Shown one piece after another: positions 10,867-23,701 of a stretch of 64,000 nucleotides of DNA (position 1 is the stretch's first letter; every line of letters begins with the position of its first letter). This stretch comes from Monodelphis domestica. Lineage: Eukaryota; Chordata; Mammalia; Didelphimorphia; Didelphidae. The stretch covers positions 64,366,607-64,430,606 of the forward strand of contig NC_077227.1 in the NCBI RefSeq assembly GCF_027887165.1, written 5' to 3'. Under the pieces are notes generated by a model. The model searched no databases. It worked only from the letters and a program-made list of their open reading frames with translations, and was not told the origin of the DNA. Position numbers and translations under genes: made by a program.

Positions 10867-13360
10867 TCAATTATAGAAGCCTTAGAACACCAGGATATCT
10901 TATCACCCATATGCAGTCATTTAAAGTCTTCACCAGTTGCTCCTATGCCCCATTCATGAAGTCTGGGGATTACAACCACATTTTAAATGGGCAGTACCCA
11001 GTGCATCAGAATTCCAAGAGTTTCCTATTAAAAAAAAAAAAGAAGTCATTGTAGGTATGAGAACGGAAATAAAGATCTTTATGCGATTCTTAGCAAACAT
11101 GAGATATTGCCTAGAGAGCAGAGGTATGCAGGTAAATGTTTCCCCAAAATGTGCTATGACATACTTTTAAATGGAATTCACATTAATATTACCTTTTTCA
11201 TCACATTTTTAAACCTAGACAATCCACAAAACAACAAATCGAGTCCTGATTTGTAGCATTTCCTGATTTCCAATGAATAAACGTAACAATGGAAACTGCC
11301 CAATGGAGTATCTCTCACTGATTCAGGTTAGCTCCAGCTCACGCCTCCAGAGTATCCCTATCTGAGACATTTTTACAAGATGATTCAGGTGTGCTGGATC
11401 CTGGGACTCGAAGCACAGAATCTCTATGCTTTTGCTTTGTTAACAATTAATATTTCCTCAAGACACTGATATTTGGGTAAGAACATGTTTATTGGTTACA
11501 TTAGGCTTATTGATTTGGCCAGCATCATAACTGATAAAGTGATATAGGTCTTAATGGCTCTCTCATGCCCAGGGGTCATCTGAGCTCTGTCAGGTAGCTC
11601 AATAAATAGATTTTTAAAAGCTAATTATTCAATCCCTCCCTTGTACACACCCCAAGACAACTTTAATTGTTGATAGCTAACTAAGAGGTGGCCTTCAACC
11701 AATCGACCCCCCCTCATACCTACATCATGGGGTACATATTTGGAGAAAAAGAACCAATCCCTTTCATTTATTGACCAAATTCAGCTTTAAAAGGAAGATA
11801 TTCATTGGATTTCCTAAGGACAAAGAAAAGGCAAAAAGTAGCAGACTGTATGGTATCTCTGACCAAGATCCCCAACCCAGGAATGCACAATAATTCTTCC
11901 TAATATGCAGGAATTAGTAGGAATGAAATGTATGAAAAATAAATTCTGACACCTTTGTTATATGGCATGTAGAATTTTACTGCCAAACATCTTTGCATTG
12001 TTTCTCCAAATGAACTGTAGTTTCCTGGAGGACAATATCTATTTCTTAGAATTCTCTTCATCACCCCCTCATAAGCTCTCAACATAGGTGCAATAAATAA
12101 TCCAGCAAGTATACAAGTTCCTCTTTCCCTGTACATGACTTCAAGTCTTTTTCATTTGAAGTTACTTGAATGCATTCATTAGAGGGAGCAGTTCAAAAAT
12201 TACTACACTCCAATCAAAACTCTGAGGTTGAAGATTCTAATATGAAACTCAAATCTCTGGAGCCAGAAGTACCAATTTTTATCTCTCTAACAAGAACCCT
12301 GAAGTCAACTTTTAAAGACAAATTTATTTGGGGGGCAGTGCAGCATATGGTGGTAGCTAGAGGGAGAACATGGTCTATGACTCCACACAGAATATAAACA
12401 ATCTGGAGTGAAGGTAAACTGCAAAAGAGGCTCCAACTATCTCATGGGAAAATGCATATATTCCCCTGGGCCATCCCAGATACTATTCCTTCTTTTGCTA
12501 TTTCTATATATCTGGCCTGAGTTATGTCAGGGATTACTGCAATGCCAATGCCTCCACTCCTTGGACCTCTAGCAAGCTCACCAGTGATTGCTGCCACCAA
12601 ATCCCTGGGGATGCCAGTTCCAGCTACCACAGGTGCTCAGCAGTAATGACAGCCTCTGTCTTCTGATGTCTGAGCAGAGCCAGGCAGGGGATGGCATTCT
12701 ACTCTCCATTTCTCCCTAGACACAATTGTGCCTCACAGGGGAGGGGATGAAATGCTTCAGAGACATCATGTCTTAACAGTTGCTTGTGGTTTTATAGTAA
12801 TTCCATCATTATCAAAAATTATTATGGGCTGATTTTTTCTTTTATTTTTTTATTCAAGCTTTTCATTACTCTGGAGATTCCTTGACAAATTACCTGCAGA
12901 TGGAATATTTCACAGATGATTCTCCCCAACCCAACCTCAATCCAATCTCTTCATCTCAAGAACAAAGATGAACCAATTCATTTCCTGGCTGTTGTATTTA
13001 AATGGAAATCTCTTCTAGTTCTCACCATTACTCACTCCTTCACCTGTCCATACCTTCAAAGGGCTGTTGTCTTTGTGCTCTTCAGAGATTACCAAAACAC
13101 AGCTTTTCCAAGGAAGCAGTAAGGAAGAGGGGAGAGAAAGAGGTCCTGATTCTTCACAGTAATGTGCTTGTCACTTTAACACTCAACTTTAGAGGAGCTG
13201 GACCCCAGTAGGGTACACTGGTCCAACCAGTCACATAGATGTTAAAAGCTTACCCAAAGAGTATACAAATCCCAAACACTTCTGTTCACTGAGTCACGTG
13301 TTATTGACCTAAACCTAAATCCAGCTCACTTACATATAATTATTTTAGAAAGTTTGGTTT
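10867..13360. other. Intergenic stretch, no gene recognised
   Basis: Apart from an L2-like 3' end near 12,000-12,110 ('tttcctggaggacaatatc', 'taggtgcaataaataa'), I see no exon, RNA gene or intact repeat. Several ORFs of 60-80 codons occur without recognisable motifs. Confidence 0.5.
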
Positions 13361-13492
13361 GAAAATTAAACACTTGCCCTCCCTTCTTCCCTCTTGCCTC
13401 CCCAGTCTTCTTCCTTCATTTCTGTTCCAATCATGGTTCCCTAGTAAAGTTGAGTGTACTATAGGCAAAATCTTTTGTCACATAGCAGATAA

Positions 13493-13506
13493 AGGGGGGG
13501 GGGGGA
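13493..13506. repeat. Poly-G run
   Basis: A run of about 13-14 G followed by AGACAAGAAG; simple sequence. Confidence 0.8.
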
Positions 13507-13935
13507 GACAAGAAGAAACCTTCCCATTGTTTTTACTTACAATTTTGTATTAAATTTGTTAATGGATATAACCTCTTGCCTTTAAAAAAATTAACAGCAA
13601 CAAAACCTCCAAAATATTCTTTATACCAATTTCATCCTAATGACTATTTAAGAGCTAGAGTTGATGGGACGTCAGACCACACCAAGTCACATTTTGAGAC
13701 TTCCTTCCCCACCCCTCCTTTTGTCTCTTTTCCTCACATGTTATACAGTGAGAACACTGGGGACCTCAGTGTCATAAATATACACTTAGGGCGGGGAAGG
13801 AGCAAAGTAAAATCTTTCCAAATGAAAGTGAAGCAATAGATCCATAGTTGTGGAACACTATAAACCATTGACAATGACAAAGAACCCTTGGATCAGCCCT
13901 TCTCCCCATCCCTTGCTGTGTGTATAAATATTATA

Positions 13936-13973
<38 letters not shown>

Positions 13974-13982
13974 TATATATGT
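13936..13982. repeat. (TA)n microsatellite
   Basis: Uninterrupted TA dinucleotides followed by GCATATATATG. Confidence 0.9.
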
Positions 13983-14079
13983 AGATATATAGACTTCTTT
14001 GTCCTTCCTGTGTGAAATATCCAGTGTTGGAATTTTTCTTGTAAATAAACATTTAGTTTTATTTATTTAAAAAAAAAAC

Positions 14080-15363
14080 CTTTGTTACTTTGTTACTTTG
14101 TCCTGCCACTCAGGACTAATCTCTTTTGAGTAAGCCCCACTAATGGACCCAATGAACCTAATTAACCTTAATAAACCTATTAATAATTAAGCTGGCATGG
14201 CCTCTCTTTGGTATTTCAGTATTCTCTTGGAATGTATGCCAACATCTAATTGGCATAGTCAGTGCAGGAGAGATTTGCCTCCTTACCTTTGTCATAGCTG
14301 GCAGGATAGTCTGACCCACCTACAAATCTTATGTCCTTATATATGGGGAGAAGGACAAGAAGAGAGAACTCAGAACACAGAGGGCCCTTGAAGAGACATT
14401 ACAAGGCCAACGCTGAGGAGGCTGGTTGAGGGTATGAAAGCTAGCAGGAGAGACAGGAACAGACGAGTGAGGCAGAAAGTTTACCCACAGTTTAGCTGCT
14501 GAGGGAGACAAGAAGTAGAAGAAGAAAAGAAGGAAAATGAACCTCATGGTAGCTTCCTATTTTATTTATTATTTATATGTATCATGTATTTATAATTTAT
14601 TTTATTTATTTATTCTTGCTATCTACATGATAAGATTCTGTGTTGTGGGAGAGTTGATGTTGGCAGTGACCTCTAAATTTGGGTACCTAATTGAGGCAAA
14701 GACTTATTTAATTCTACCCTAATAATACCCTAATGCTGTTTCTCTTCAAACACTTACTTTGCCCACTTCACTGGATGATATATTTCTCTAGCTCTCTTTA
14801 TTCTCCATCTACTAATAGGTATAGACGTCTCCATCTTGTTCTTTATGTTTGCCTTAAACATCTCTAATTTTTAAATACTGTTTGCAGTCGGGCAATTTTG
14901 GAGTGCAGCCTACTTGCACAACGAATGGTAAATAAACAACTAAATTCAAACATTCAGCAAAGGCTTTACAGTCAGAGCTTTGCCAAGGGTCCCTAGTGCA
15001 GTGACACTCTGAATGTCATCAGACATTAGACATTCGACCTTAGACAAGCCATTTAACATTTATTGGTCTCAGTTTTGCCCTCTGTATTTACTCCAGGGCT
15101 CAAGTCCACTTGAAAAAAAAAACTCTCATCATTGGTGGAGAATAACTGATACTCCATAGTTGTGTGAGAGACGAAGCCAATGAGTTTGGCAGAGGGAAGC
15201 TCCTAAATCTTCAGACTTCTGGATTTGAGAGAAGGAAGCCTGTATGTAGAGGAAATGGTACCCCAATCATCTTTCCATCCTCAGTTTATTGTCACATTAA
15301 ATACTTCAAGACATTTCCCTTGGATGAGATAAGATAGTCTTTCTCTCTTATGGTTAAGCTGAG

Positions 15364-15394
<31 letters not shown>

Positions 15395-15940
15395 TAATCT
15401 ATATAACTTCTAAGGCTTCTCTTTTCTCTTAGACTGGCTATATGGGGTTTCTTTTTGCTATTTACTATGTCTTGCTGTAATTGGCATTTGGTGGGAAGGG
15501 AGCCAAGCCTTTGGAAATATAGCTTGGGGCACTTCTTCCTCATTAAGGGATAGGGATAAGTAATGAAGATTGAACTTAAAATGTAATTCTCCTAAACTAA
15601 CAATATTTAGAAGAGGGGAGAAACAATTCTAATTCTAACCCAATACCCCCTCTCTATGGAGAGGAAAGTGATTAACCTTCTGGCAGCAATCTCTTATTTC
15701 TTGTCTGGTAGGAACCAAAGGTCTCTTTGGAGAAGTATGAGCAAAAGAGACCCTAGAGAATCTATTCACTTCCCTGCAAAGCACATTTACAAAGACCATT
15801 GTGGGCACACACAACCTACATGGACAACAAATACACCCTACATCAAAAATGAAGCGTTTGGACTAAAAGACTTTCAATTCTGCAGGCCTGTGTTTAGAAT
15901 CAGAGAACCCAGGTTCAAATTCTGTTTCTATCCATTGCTA
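14080..15940. other. Intergenic stretch, no gene recognised
   Basis: 14,085-14,745 has the look of an old repeat (polypurine block near 14,400-14,540, AT-rich end), but I cannot assign it. An (ATT)n microsatellite sits at 15,366-15,393. ORFs at 15,656 and elsewhere show no known motif. Confidence 0.4.
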
Positions 15941-15944
15941 TCCT

Positions 15945-16500
15945 TGGGATCATGAGCTCCTTGAGTGCAGGAATTGTCTTTTACACATTTTCCTTTTATT
16001 TTTATCCCCAGTGTTTAGCAGAATTTATTGAGTATAGCAAACACTTAATAAATGTTTATTTCCTTACTGTGTGACCTTGAACAAGTCATTTAACTTCTCT
16101 GAGCCTCAATTTCCTCAACTGAAATTAAGGGAGTTGAAGTAGATGACTACTAATGTCTCTTCTGTCAAGCTCTGATTTTATTATCTTGTGACTATTAATA
16201 TTGTAAAAGATTGAAGCATTCATTTCATACTCATTCATTCCACATATCCAACCAATTGTTCAATGCTTCCTTCAGACTTCATGCCATATTTTACTTATGC
16301 CTTCTCCTTTCACACAACCACCATGCTAATACAGGGTCTCCCTCATTTCTTCCATGGACTATTACTCTTGGGTTCTAACTGATCTCTCTACTTCAAGTCT
16401 GTCTCCACTCCAGTGTGATTCTTCTAAAGCTCAGGTCTGACCATGCCACATACCTACTCAATAAATTCTAATAAACTTCTACTCACCATATCCTTTATAT
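15945..16500 (+). repeat. L2 3' ends and a MIR
   Basis: 15,945-16,058 carries the L2 3' terminus ('gctccttgagtgcaggaatt', 'cacttaataaatgtttatt'). 16,062-16,195 is a MIR ('tgtgaccttgaacaagtcat', 'ctgagcctcaatttcctca'). 16,205-16,500 resembles L2 ORF text ('gattcttctaaagctcaggt', 'gaccatgccacatac'). Confidence 0.6.
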
Positions 16501-16509
16501 GGCCATTGA

Positions 16510-17880
16510 AGACATAGCCTGAAAGCAGAAAAAAACTGTTTCTAGATGCTTCTGTTGCAGATGATAGCACAGCTGTGGTTGCCCCAGCTTGCTCCACAGA
16601 AGGCAAATAGAACCCCTAACAGGGATGGTATCCAAAGCTATACCTCATCATGGACAGATGACCTTGAATTAATGACCCAACTTCCTTTCCAAGAATGGCC
16701 TAGGACCATCATGCTCTGGGACTTCTGCTGCTTACTCAGTGAGAAAAGGACAGCCCAGCATTACTGTAGCTGTCACTTGGACATCTGGTCTTTCTCTGAG
16801 TGGAGAACACTTTGAGTTCCTATGACAGTTTAGTCAAAGGGCAGGAAGTCAACTCCTATTAGAATGAAAGAAGACAAGCACGGCTTCAGCAGCTAAGGAC
16901 CAATACCACTTTGCTAGAAGGACTTCAGAAGCCAAAAGGTACAAGTAATTCTAATAGAATGTCCTGTCTTTCATGAATGTTTCCAAGAATATTATTTACA
17001 ACTCATTCAGTTTAGAGCTGCTTTAATAAATATCATACACAGGACAGTGATGGATATGTTAAAGGTTTGTTATATTAATGCTCAATGTTAATTCTTTGAA
17101 AACAGAAGAATTTAAGAAGTTGCTTTAAATGGCACCAGACATGGCTGTGGGACAAGGAGGAGACTGAAATTTCAAGGGCTGGTGGAGACACACAAAGAAA
17201 AGCAGAAATATGGAAGGGTATGCCATAGGGGTTTCCTTAACAGGGGTTGGAAGGTTAAATCATGGGTCTTGGTATAACTAGGAAAAACAGGAGCTAGGGT
17301 CTCTAAAAATGGAGGACAATACAAAATATAAAATCTTCCTTTTGAGAAAGTGATTTTAAGTAACCTAAGATGGCCAAGAAAAATAATGGGAAAGAGGGAA
17401 AGTAAAAAAAGAAGAAAAGGTAAGCAAATTGTTGACCACTGCTACTCCAGTTGAGAGAGGGGATTATTAATGGGAAAAGTATGCTTGCTTAGTTCCCAAA
17501 CTAGGGAAGGAATAACCATAAAAAGTTCCCTTTATATGGCACTTTACAGTTTACAAAGTGCTGAACTCAAAACAGTTTTATGAGGTTATCTATCCAAGTA
17601 CCATTAGTTCTGTTTTACATATGAAGAATCTGAAAATCAAAGACTCTTAATCTGGCTTAATTTGGCCTATCAGGGAAGTGATTATGTGCACAGGCATCCT
17701 GGAATTTCTCAATGTGGACTTTAAGTCTGCTTTCCTCAGAACTATGAAACTTTTCTTGAAAAATCATATGTAAACACTGTGTTGAGCAAGAATGATGCTA
17801 TTAAGTTGTGGTGCTTGATAACTAGGAATGTAATTTCAAACCAACACTTGGATGGAAAGAAAAGTTAAAGAGCCCTCCTC
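16510..17880. other. Intergenic stretch, mostly unassigned
   Basis: Contains a MIR-like fragment around 17,520-17,690 ('tggcactttacagtttacaaag'). Nothing else is recognised. An 89-codon ORF at 16,546 has no recognisable domain. Confidence 0.4.
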
Positions 17881-17892
17881 ACCCCACTCCCC

Positions 17893-17898
17893 AACCAC

Positions 17899-17941
<43 letters not shown>
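17893..17941. repeat. (AC)n microsatellite
   Basis: About 22 CA units with one early interruption. Confidence 0.9.
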
Positions 17942-17947
<6 letters not shown>

Positions 17948-18064
17948 CTGAGCCCTCCCTTCTATACAAAAAGAATGGATGTTATCCAGTGTCTAATCTT
18001 GTTTTTTACAGTAAATCATTTAATCATTTTTTTCTCATTTTCTATTCTCTCCAATTTTTTCAAT

Positions 18065-18235
18065 TGAGTCTAATAATAAATACTGGCTTTGGAATCAGGA
18101 AAGTTGGATTTCAGCCCTGATTATGCTATTCATAGTCTGTTTGACTTTCAGTTACTCAAGAACTCTAGTCACCAATTTACTCTTATGTACAGTTAGGGCT
18201 CTGCACAGCATAGTCTCTAAGTTCCAATCAAGATC
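18065..18235 (+). repeat. MIR-type SINE
   Basis: 'ctggctttggaatcaggaaag' followed by a CORE-like section and 'tcaccaatttactcttat'. Diverged. Confidence 0.5.
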
Positions 18236-18289
18236 TAATATCTGACATCACAGAAAAGTAAATATCTGACTTCTTGCTTCAGCCCTTTG

Positions 18290-19290
18290 CCTAAAGACCT
18301 CAAGTGATGATAAAACTGCTTCCCTGGCCCAAGAAGTCCTTTCTGCTTTGGGATAACTTCAGTTATCCCAAAATTGAGCCAAATTCTCCATCTTTGCAAT
18401 TTTTATTCCTTTCCTCCTAGTTCTACCCCTTGGTGCTAAGAAAAACAAGCCTAACTTTTCTTCTATCCCCCTGCCTTTCAAACACTAGACAAACATGGCC
18501 ATGCTAAATAAGTTTTTCTTCTCTAGGTTGAGCATCACTAGACCCTTCATCCAACATAGCTTGACATAATCTTGAGTCCTCTGTCCTACTTCTCAGTGGT
18601 CTTGCTAGAACAACATTCATAAATAAGCATAATACTCCAGTTATATTCTGACCATGGCAGAGAATGGAGCACTATCCATTCCCTTATTCTCAGTCAACAC
18701 TAGGCATCTCTTAAATCAGTCTAGATGTGCACTGGTCCTTTGGACAGCCATAGCACACTGTTGGTGCTATGGTAAATTGGAAGTCCACCAATTTTCCCCC
18801 ATCTTTTTCAGACAAATTGCTATTTAACCAAAGTTACCCCAACTATTATATATGTAGATCAGCACCTTCTCCATATTTTAACATGAAATATTTTTTGCCT
18901 GTGAAATTTCATTTTAATCAATTCAGGCCAATGTTCTATCTTACCAAGATCTGCTTGGATTATGACTCTGTCATCTAACACATTCTCTTTCCCTCTCACT
19001 TTTGGATTATCTTTGCATATTTTAAGCATTCTATCAATACCTTTGTCCAAAGCAGGAATAGACTCATTAAATAGTAGAGGACAAGGAAAGGACCTTGGAG
19101 TATTCCATTAAATACCTCTTACAATGCTCATGATAATATGATACAATCATGTATCATTTGAAGAACCAGCCCTTTCACTTAGTCATGCAGATCAAGTTGA
19201 ATCTTGGCTTCTTTCCTCTAATAATAAACTCTATGGCTTCAGAACCCAGTCAGAAGGTTTCTCTAGAACTATGAGTATCAGGCTTGTATC
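18290..19290 (-). repeat. L3/CR1 LINE fragment
   Basis: The plus strand carries phrases typical of antisense CR1/L3: 'ttctctaggttgagcatcac', 'actccagttatattctgacc', 'aggccaatgttctatctta', 'gactctgtcatctaacac' and 'agaggacaaggaaaggacctt'. The copy is old, about 1 kb, with no ORF. Confidence 0.65.
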
Positions 19291-19299
19291 TTTGAAAGG

Positions 19300-20137
19300 G
19301 TCCCCTTTCCAGTGCAAGCACTAGGGGTGCCAAAGTCATTAAGCATAAAACAGGTTCACTAATGTAATACTTGAGAGATTCCACCCAATCCCCATTAACA
19401 AAGCAATAGTAACAACTCCTTTTTGGTGAACTCTTTCCTTTTAATCAGAGGTCAGTCATAGACTCTTTTTCTCACAACAACAACTGCAACTCCAAGTCTA
19501 ACTTTTAATGAAATTCTAGCATTGTAAATAGAACTGAAGTCCTTGGTGAAGGAGCAGTATCTAAAACTTATCATTTCCTTGCTTTAGTATTTATGTTCTT
19601 GATCTCACCACCCCTATACTCTTTCAATCACTCTTTACTACATATGATATGGTCATTTCCTGGGAAACTCAGCACAACACCTCTACCTGCCCAGGTTGCC
19701 ACTCCTTTCAGCTCTCTATCTCAAGATGTGTGACCACATCTCTCATGGCTTGTTACTCAAGCAATATAAATATTTCAACCAGAATATTCCAAATTGACCC
19801 TCTTTTTTCAGTGCTTTTTACAAGTGTCCTTTGATTTTTCCATAGGGAGAGCTAAAATTCTGTTTTTATCACTTCTTGTTTTAGACATTTTGATATTTTC
19901 TACTTTCCATAATCTTTAAAAGATCACAGACCACAACTCAACATCACATTCATCAGTTTTATCAATATCCTAGCTTGGTTGAGCATAGCAAAATAAACTC
20001 ATTCAGGTGGTCTTTCCTAACTTATCCTGAATTTTAATTATTTTTTAGTAATTTTAATTTTAATTTTTTTAATTTAAATATCATTCTTCTTGCAAAGAAA
20101 ATAAATTAAAAAGTGACAGTTAAATAATACTACTGTC
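19300..20137. other. Upstream region of the MBL-like gene, no element recognised
   Basis: AT-rich non-coding sequence. A 5' UTR exon must lie upstream of 20,137 if the acceptor at 20,153 is used, but I cannot locate it or a promoter. Confidence 0.4.
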
Positions 20138-20153
20138 TCTTTATTCTATTCAG

Positions 20154-20359
20154 GTCCAAATCTGAGAAGATGCACTTCCTGGCTGCTTTCCAGCTTTTTA
20201 TGCTAACACTTTCACTGACTATGGCCTCTGACCAAGTCAGAGGGGAATGTGAACCAAAATTAAACATGTGCAATATTATGCCTTGTGGTATGCCTGGGAG
20301 CAATGGGTTACCAGGTCGAGATGGGAATGAGGGTCCTAAAGGAGAAAAGGGGGACCGAG
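20154..20359 (+). pseudogene. MBL1: MBL-like collectin, exon 1: signal peptide, Cys-rich N-terminus, collagen start
   Basis: Acceptor 'tttattctattcag', 16 nt of 5' UTR, ATG at 20,170, donor 'CGAG|gtatgt' (phase 1). It encodes a hydrophobic signal peptide (residues 1-19), then Cys27, Cys34 and Cys39 spaced C-x6-C-x4-C, followed at once by Gly-X-Y triplets (GSNGLPGRDGNEGPKGEKG). The same Cys spacing and GPKGEKG run are found in rodent MBL-A, where these cysteines link trimers. The exon itself is open and has a normal start. It is called a pseudogene only because the later exons of this gene are broken. SP-A is the main alternative, but the collagen sequence favours MBL. The name is an inference from similarity and from synteny with SFTPD. 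Confidence 0.7.
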
Positions 20360-20440
20360 GTATGTGAATCAGATGTCCCTGAAATATTTAGCTTTGGGAA
20401 TGGCATTGTAGACAGTGTTAGATACAAGAAGTCCTGGATG

Positions 20441-20497
<57 letters not shown>

Positions 20498-21089
20498 CCA
20501 TTCACAAAACACAAATGCTCTGAGTTTTATTTTCTACCTCTACAAAATGGGGATAATGGGCTCTTGTGTGTCCCAGAAGAAATGGTATCTGTAAAGTGTT
20601 TGGCAAACTTTGATGCACTTTAGAAATGTCTTTTATCTTCTTCATCTGCTCAAGAATCATTTGCTAAACATTCTGAGGAGAAGACAGTGTGCCCAGGTTT
20701 GTAGAGTAACAAAGGTAGATAATACATGGTCCCTGGCTCAAAAGACTTGGTACCAGAGTCTCACACCCATGCTACCTCCCCCAGCAAAGCATGGGAAGGT
20801 CATTTTTTACTGGAGGCTTGATTTACCTCTGAAAAGAAGGATGGATTCTGATGCAGGTCCCAGGGCTCTGTGGAGAAATAACAGCAAATTAAAGCCTCAT
20901 TTAGCAGGCTCAATTGCCTCAGCTATCCATTTGACATTCCAGGGTCCTAAACACCTGGCCTCAGTGGTGCAGATTCCTCAGCCTTGGGTACACTGACATA
21001 GCAGAAGTTCAGTCTGCCCATAATCATGAAAGGGAGAAACCCCTTGTACTGATTGTTGCCTTTTCTCTCCAAATTCTTCCCATCATAAG
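20360..21089 (+). other. Intron 1 of the MBL-like gene, with (GT)n/(GA)n repeat
   Basis: 730-bp intron. A GT microsatellite with a short GA tail lies at 20,441-20,496. The remainder is unremarkable. Confidence 0.65.
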
Positions 21090-21200
21090 GAGAGAGAGGA
21101 TCAATAGGTCCTCCTGGAAAACTTGGACCCATGGGCATCAAAGGTGATCAGGGGCCTGTGGGACCCAAAGGACGAAAAGGAGACTATGGAGGAAATGGAG
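21090..21200 (+). pseudogene. MBL1: MBL-like collectin, exon 2: collagen exon
   Basis: 111 bp between acceptor 'ttcttcccatcataag' and donor 'TGGAG|gtgaga', phase 1 at both ends (37 codons). Every third residue is glycine without interruption: ERGSIGPPGKLGPMG, then GPVGPKGRKGDYGG. The GPPGKLGP and GPKGxKGD blocks match exon 2 of MBL (117 bp in human MBL2). The Gly-Gln-Gly kink of MBL is not present at the exon 1-2 junction. The exon is open and has good splice sites, so it could still be used. Confidence 0.8.
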
Positions 21201-21439
21201 GTGAGAGAGAAAAGGGGTACAATGGGGAATGGAAGGATTGGGGGTGATTATTTTCAACTTTACTCAATTAGTTCAACATATATTTAACAGGGATCTATTC
21301 TATTAGGTCAAGGCTTCATTTCATTCTCCAGATCTTACAGTCTAGCTGGGAGCTAGAACATCTGTGACAAAACTAAACAAGAGAACTGACAGCTTGTTTG
21401 GTACATATAATATTTTGTTTTGGTAGTTAGAGAAAGTGG

Positions 21440-21745
21440 AAATTATCATGTACTGAAATAATCATAAGACGTCTTTTTGAAGATGGGTACCAGACCTTGA
21501 AGGATAGAAAGGATTTTGATCAAGGACAGCATCATTTTAAGGCATCAGTAAAGGTAAAGAGGAAGCTGTTAAAGGATAGTGTGAAGATGAATGTGGAAGG
21601 TGCATAGGAGAGATGAGTGGGTTAGAAAAGAGCAGATAAGCTCACAGCAAATAGCTTTGAAGAAATTTGGACTTAAGTAATGAGGATCCACTAGAGATGT
21701 GGTTTAGGAGAAGAATATGGAGAATGTAAAACATTAGAAATAGAA
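21440..21745 (-). repeat. L2 LINE fragment in intron 2
   Basis: The plus strand reads like antisense L2 ('accttgaaggatagaaagga', 'tggaaggtgcataggaga'). Confidence 0.5.
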
Positions 21746-22298
21746 AAAGTAGTAGTGAGGGAAGGGAAAATAAGAAAGTGGAATGGAAGGAATGGAAAAA
21801 GTGAAGAAAAGAGGAATAAATATAATTTCCCACAGCCTAAGTTTGAATGGTAGCAACAGGAACATTGAGAAAAAATTACAAATAATGAGGGAACTTTATT
21901 AATCTTAGTCCAGGAGAGATGAATGGAAAACTAGAAAATATATGGGGGATGGAAAGGAGAAACAGTTTTTTTTCTATAATCTCTGAGACCAAGTGCCCCC
22001 CCATATGACAATTGAAAATCCCATGAAGCTGTCTTACCAAGAAATGCTATCATTTGACATAAAGCACACGATCTATTCCTTCCCTCCACTTCTCCACTCC
22101 TCCATTACTCAAGTCTTTGTCTGTCAAGACTAGATCTGTTGCAATGTGAGATGGAGTGGGAGAGGAAGGTCCTGGTATTGAGTTCTTCTATGGATAGGAT
22201 GTGGCTTTCTCACTAGAGAAAAAGGAATCAAAGAATCTTGGTCTGTCAGAAGCATTGCATAATATCCAATGGAAATGAAAATCATTTTTGTCACTCAG

Positions 22299-22382
22299 GA
22301 CTGATTCCACTCAAGAATTAGATGAATGTTTTGCAAGGAGAAATGAGAAACCTTCAGGCTCTTACCAACAAATACAAAAATG
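22299..22382 (+). pseudogene. MBL1: MBL-like collectin, exon 3: neck exon with in-frame stop
   Basis: Acceptor 'tttttgtcactcag', donor 'AATG|gtaaaa', exactly 84 bp and phase 1 like the two SFTPD-like neck exons. The last 20 codons read MNVLQGEMRNLQALTNKYKN, aligning without gaps to the SFTPD-like neck (VATLQEQVKILQTSFSKYKN). The codon at 22,319-22,321 is TAG where the SFTPD-like exons have CAG (Gln), a single C-to-T change that ends translation before the coiled coil. Equal exon length and phase argue that the acceptor choice, and hence the stop, is real. A different acceptor at 22,321 would shift the frame. Confidence 0.7.
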
Positions 22383-22614
22383 GTAAAAATATAACTTTAA
22401 AGTTGCAAGCTAAAGTATTTGCTCATGAGATTAATTTTATCAACCTTTTCCCCACACATTTCTATTCTTTTGGATGCCTAGGTTCAGATGTTCCTAAACC
22501 TGACTGTGATAGTCATATTCTGATCTATGGAGTATTATACTAAGGAGATTAAACCTCTGTTATAGCCTTGGATTAAAGTGAAACTTTACTAGTTACCCAT
22601 GTCCTAAAGTATAA

Positions 22615-22795
22615 CGTTCTGGATTTCATAAAGATCTGGTTCAAATTCCACTTCACACATTTTTTAGCTGTGTAATCTTGGATAATTCAATTTTAAGTAC
22701 GCAGAGCCTCAGATTCTTTGACTGGAAAATTAAAGGGATAAATTTGACAATTGTCTCAGTTCCTTCTAGATTTGAATCCATAAATCTATGATGTC
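22615..22795 (+). repeat. MIR-type SINE
   Basis: 'agatctggttcaaattccact', 'gtgtaatcttggataatt' and 'agcctcagattctttgac' in MIR order. Confidence 0.55.
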
Positions 22796-23701
22796 TAGGG
22801 CACATTTTCACTAAGAATTTTAGAGGTTCAGGGACAATACAGAGAGAATAAGAATACTATGACACAGAACTAAAGAAGGAGAAGGAACTTGTTGGATGAC
22901 AAGTTCCATTGCCTTTTAGGTCCTCTCCTCAATCCATAGATGTTAGAATTCTAAAGAAATAGCTGAATTTCAGAATCATAATTTTGGAGGTGATTAAGGG
23001 TCAGCTAGTCCAGAAATTCCTTAACCCAAGATCTAGAAAAAAATTTTTACAATAATTTGCAAGAAAAAATATTTTGATAACTATATTCAATATAAAGTTT
23101 CTTTTATAATCTTTTATATTTTTCTTTGTGTATTTTAAAACATTACTCTAAGAAGGGGACCATGATAGACAAAAAAAAGGTTAAAGATCTTGCCCAACTT
23201 TGTTGCTCTCCCCACTTCAACAAGAAAATTGAAGCCCCTAGAAGTGAATTGACTTGTCCAAAATCATGCATAATTAACCTGCCTCTCCAGGCCAGGGTTC
23301 TTTCCCCAGTCTAGTCCAATTCTTTCTTCTTCCAGATACATAGATGCACCAAAAGAGTCATGTAGGTACTTCAGGAGATGGTTTTGTTTCCCAATCTTTG
23401 GCCAAGAGGAAAGAATCTCTGGATTGAATTGGTATCTAATACTTTAAGGATCTCTTTGGTCACTGAAAACTTGTTCAAGCATGAGTTCTGCAAGAAGCAG
23501 GAAAAAGCTAGAGGGGATCCTCACTATAATTCCTCTCCTTGGGTTGGGGAGGCATAGCAGGAATGATGCAGAATCATCCTTTTTCCATGTGTGTCCCATA
23601 AGTCCCTTTGTTCAGGACCCAAATTCTTCCAAATTCTGGGAATTGGCAGGGAGTCTACTAGCAAGGTGTGAATAGAGTATATCTACCTTTCTCCTTTACA
23701 G

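Larger units (their letters stand above)
13361..14079 (+). pseudogene. Possible processed retrocopy (3' UTR-like end with A-tail)
   Basis: The stretch ends with AATAAA near 14,045 and an A-run at 14,070-14,079, as a reverse-transcribed mRNA would. The body has no introns and no recognised coding sequence and looks like the AU-rich 3' UTR of an unknown gene. The left limit is uncertain, and target duplications were not securely found. It contains a TA repeat (13,938-13,970). Confidence 0.3.

Noticed and set aside
12442-12630. Minus-strand ORF of 62 codons reading like a soluble enzyme fragment
   Set aside because: No family recognised, no conserved motif, no splice sites or neighbouring homologous ORF; could be chance.
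16546-16815. 89-codon plus-strand ORF
   Set aside because: No recognisable domain and no transcript signals.
20441-20496. GT/GA repeat as a regulatory element of the MBL-like gene
   Set aside because: Simple-sequence repeats are common here (13,936, 17,893, 34,292) and nothing ties this one to regulation.
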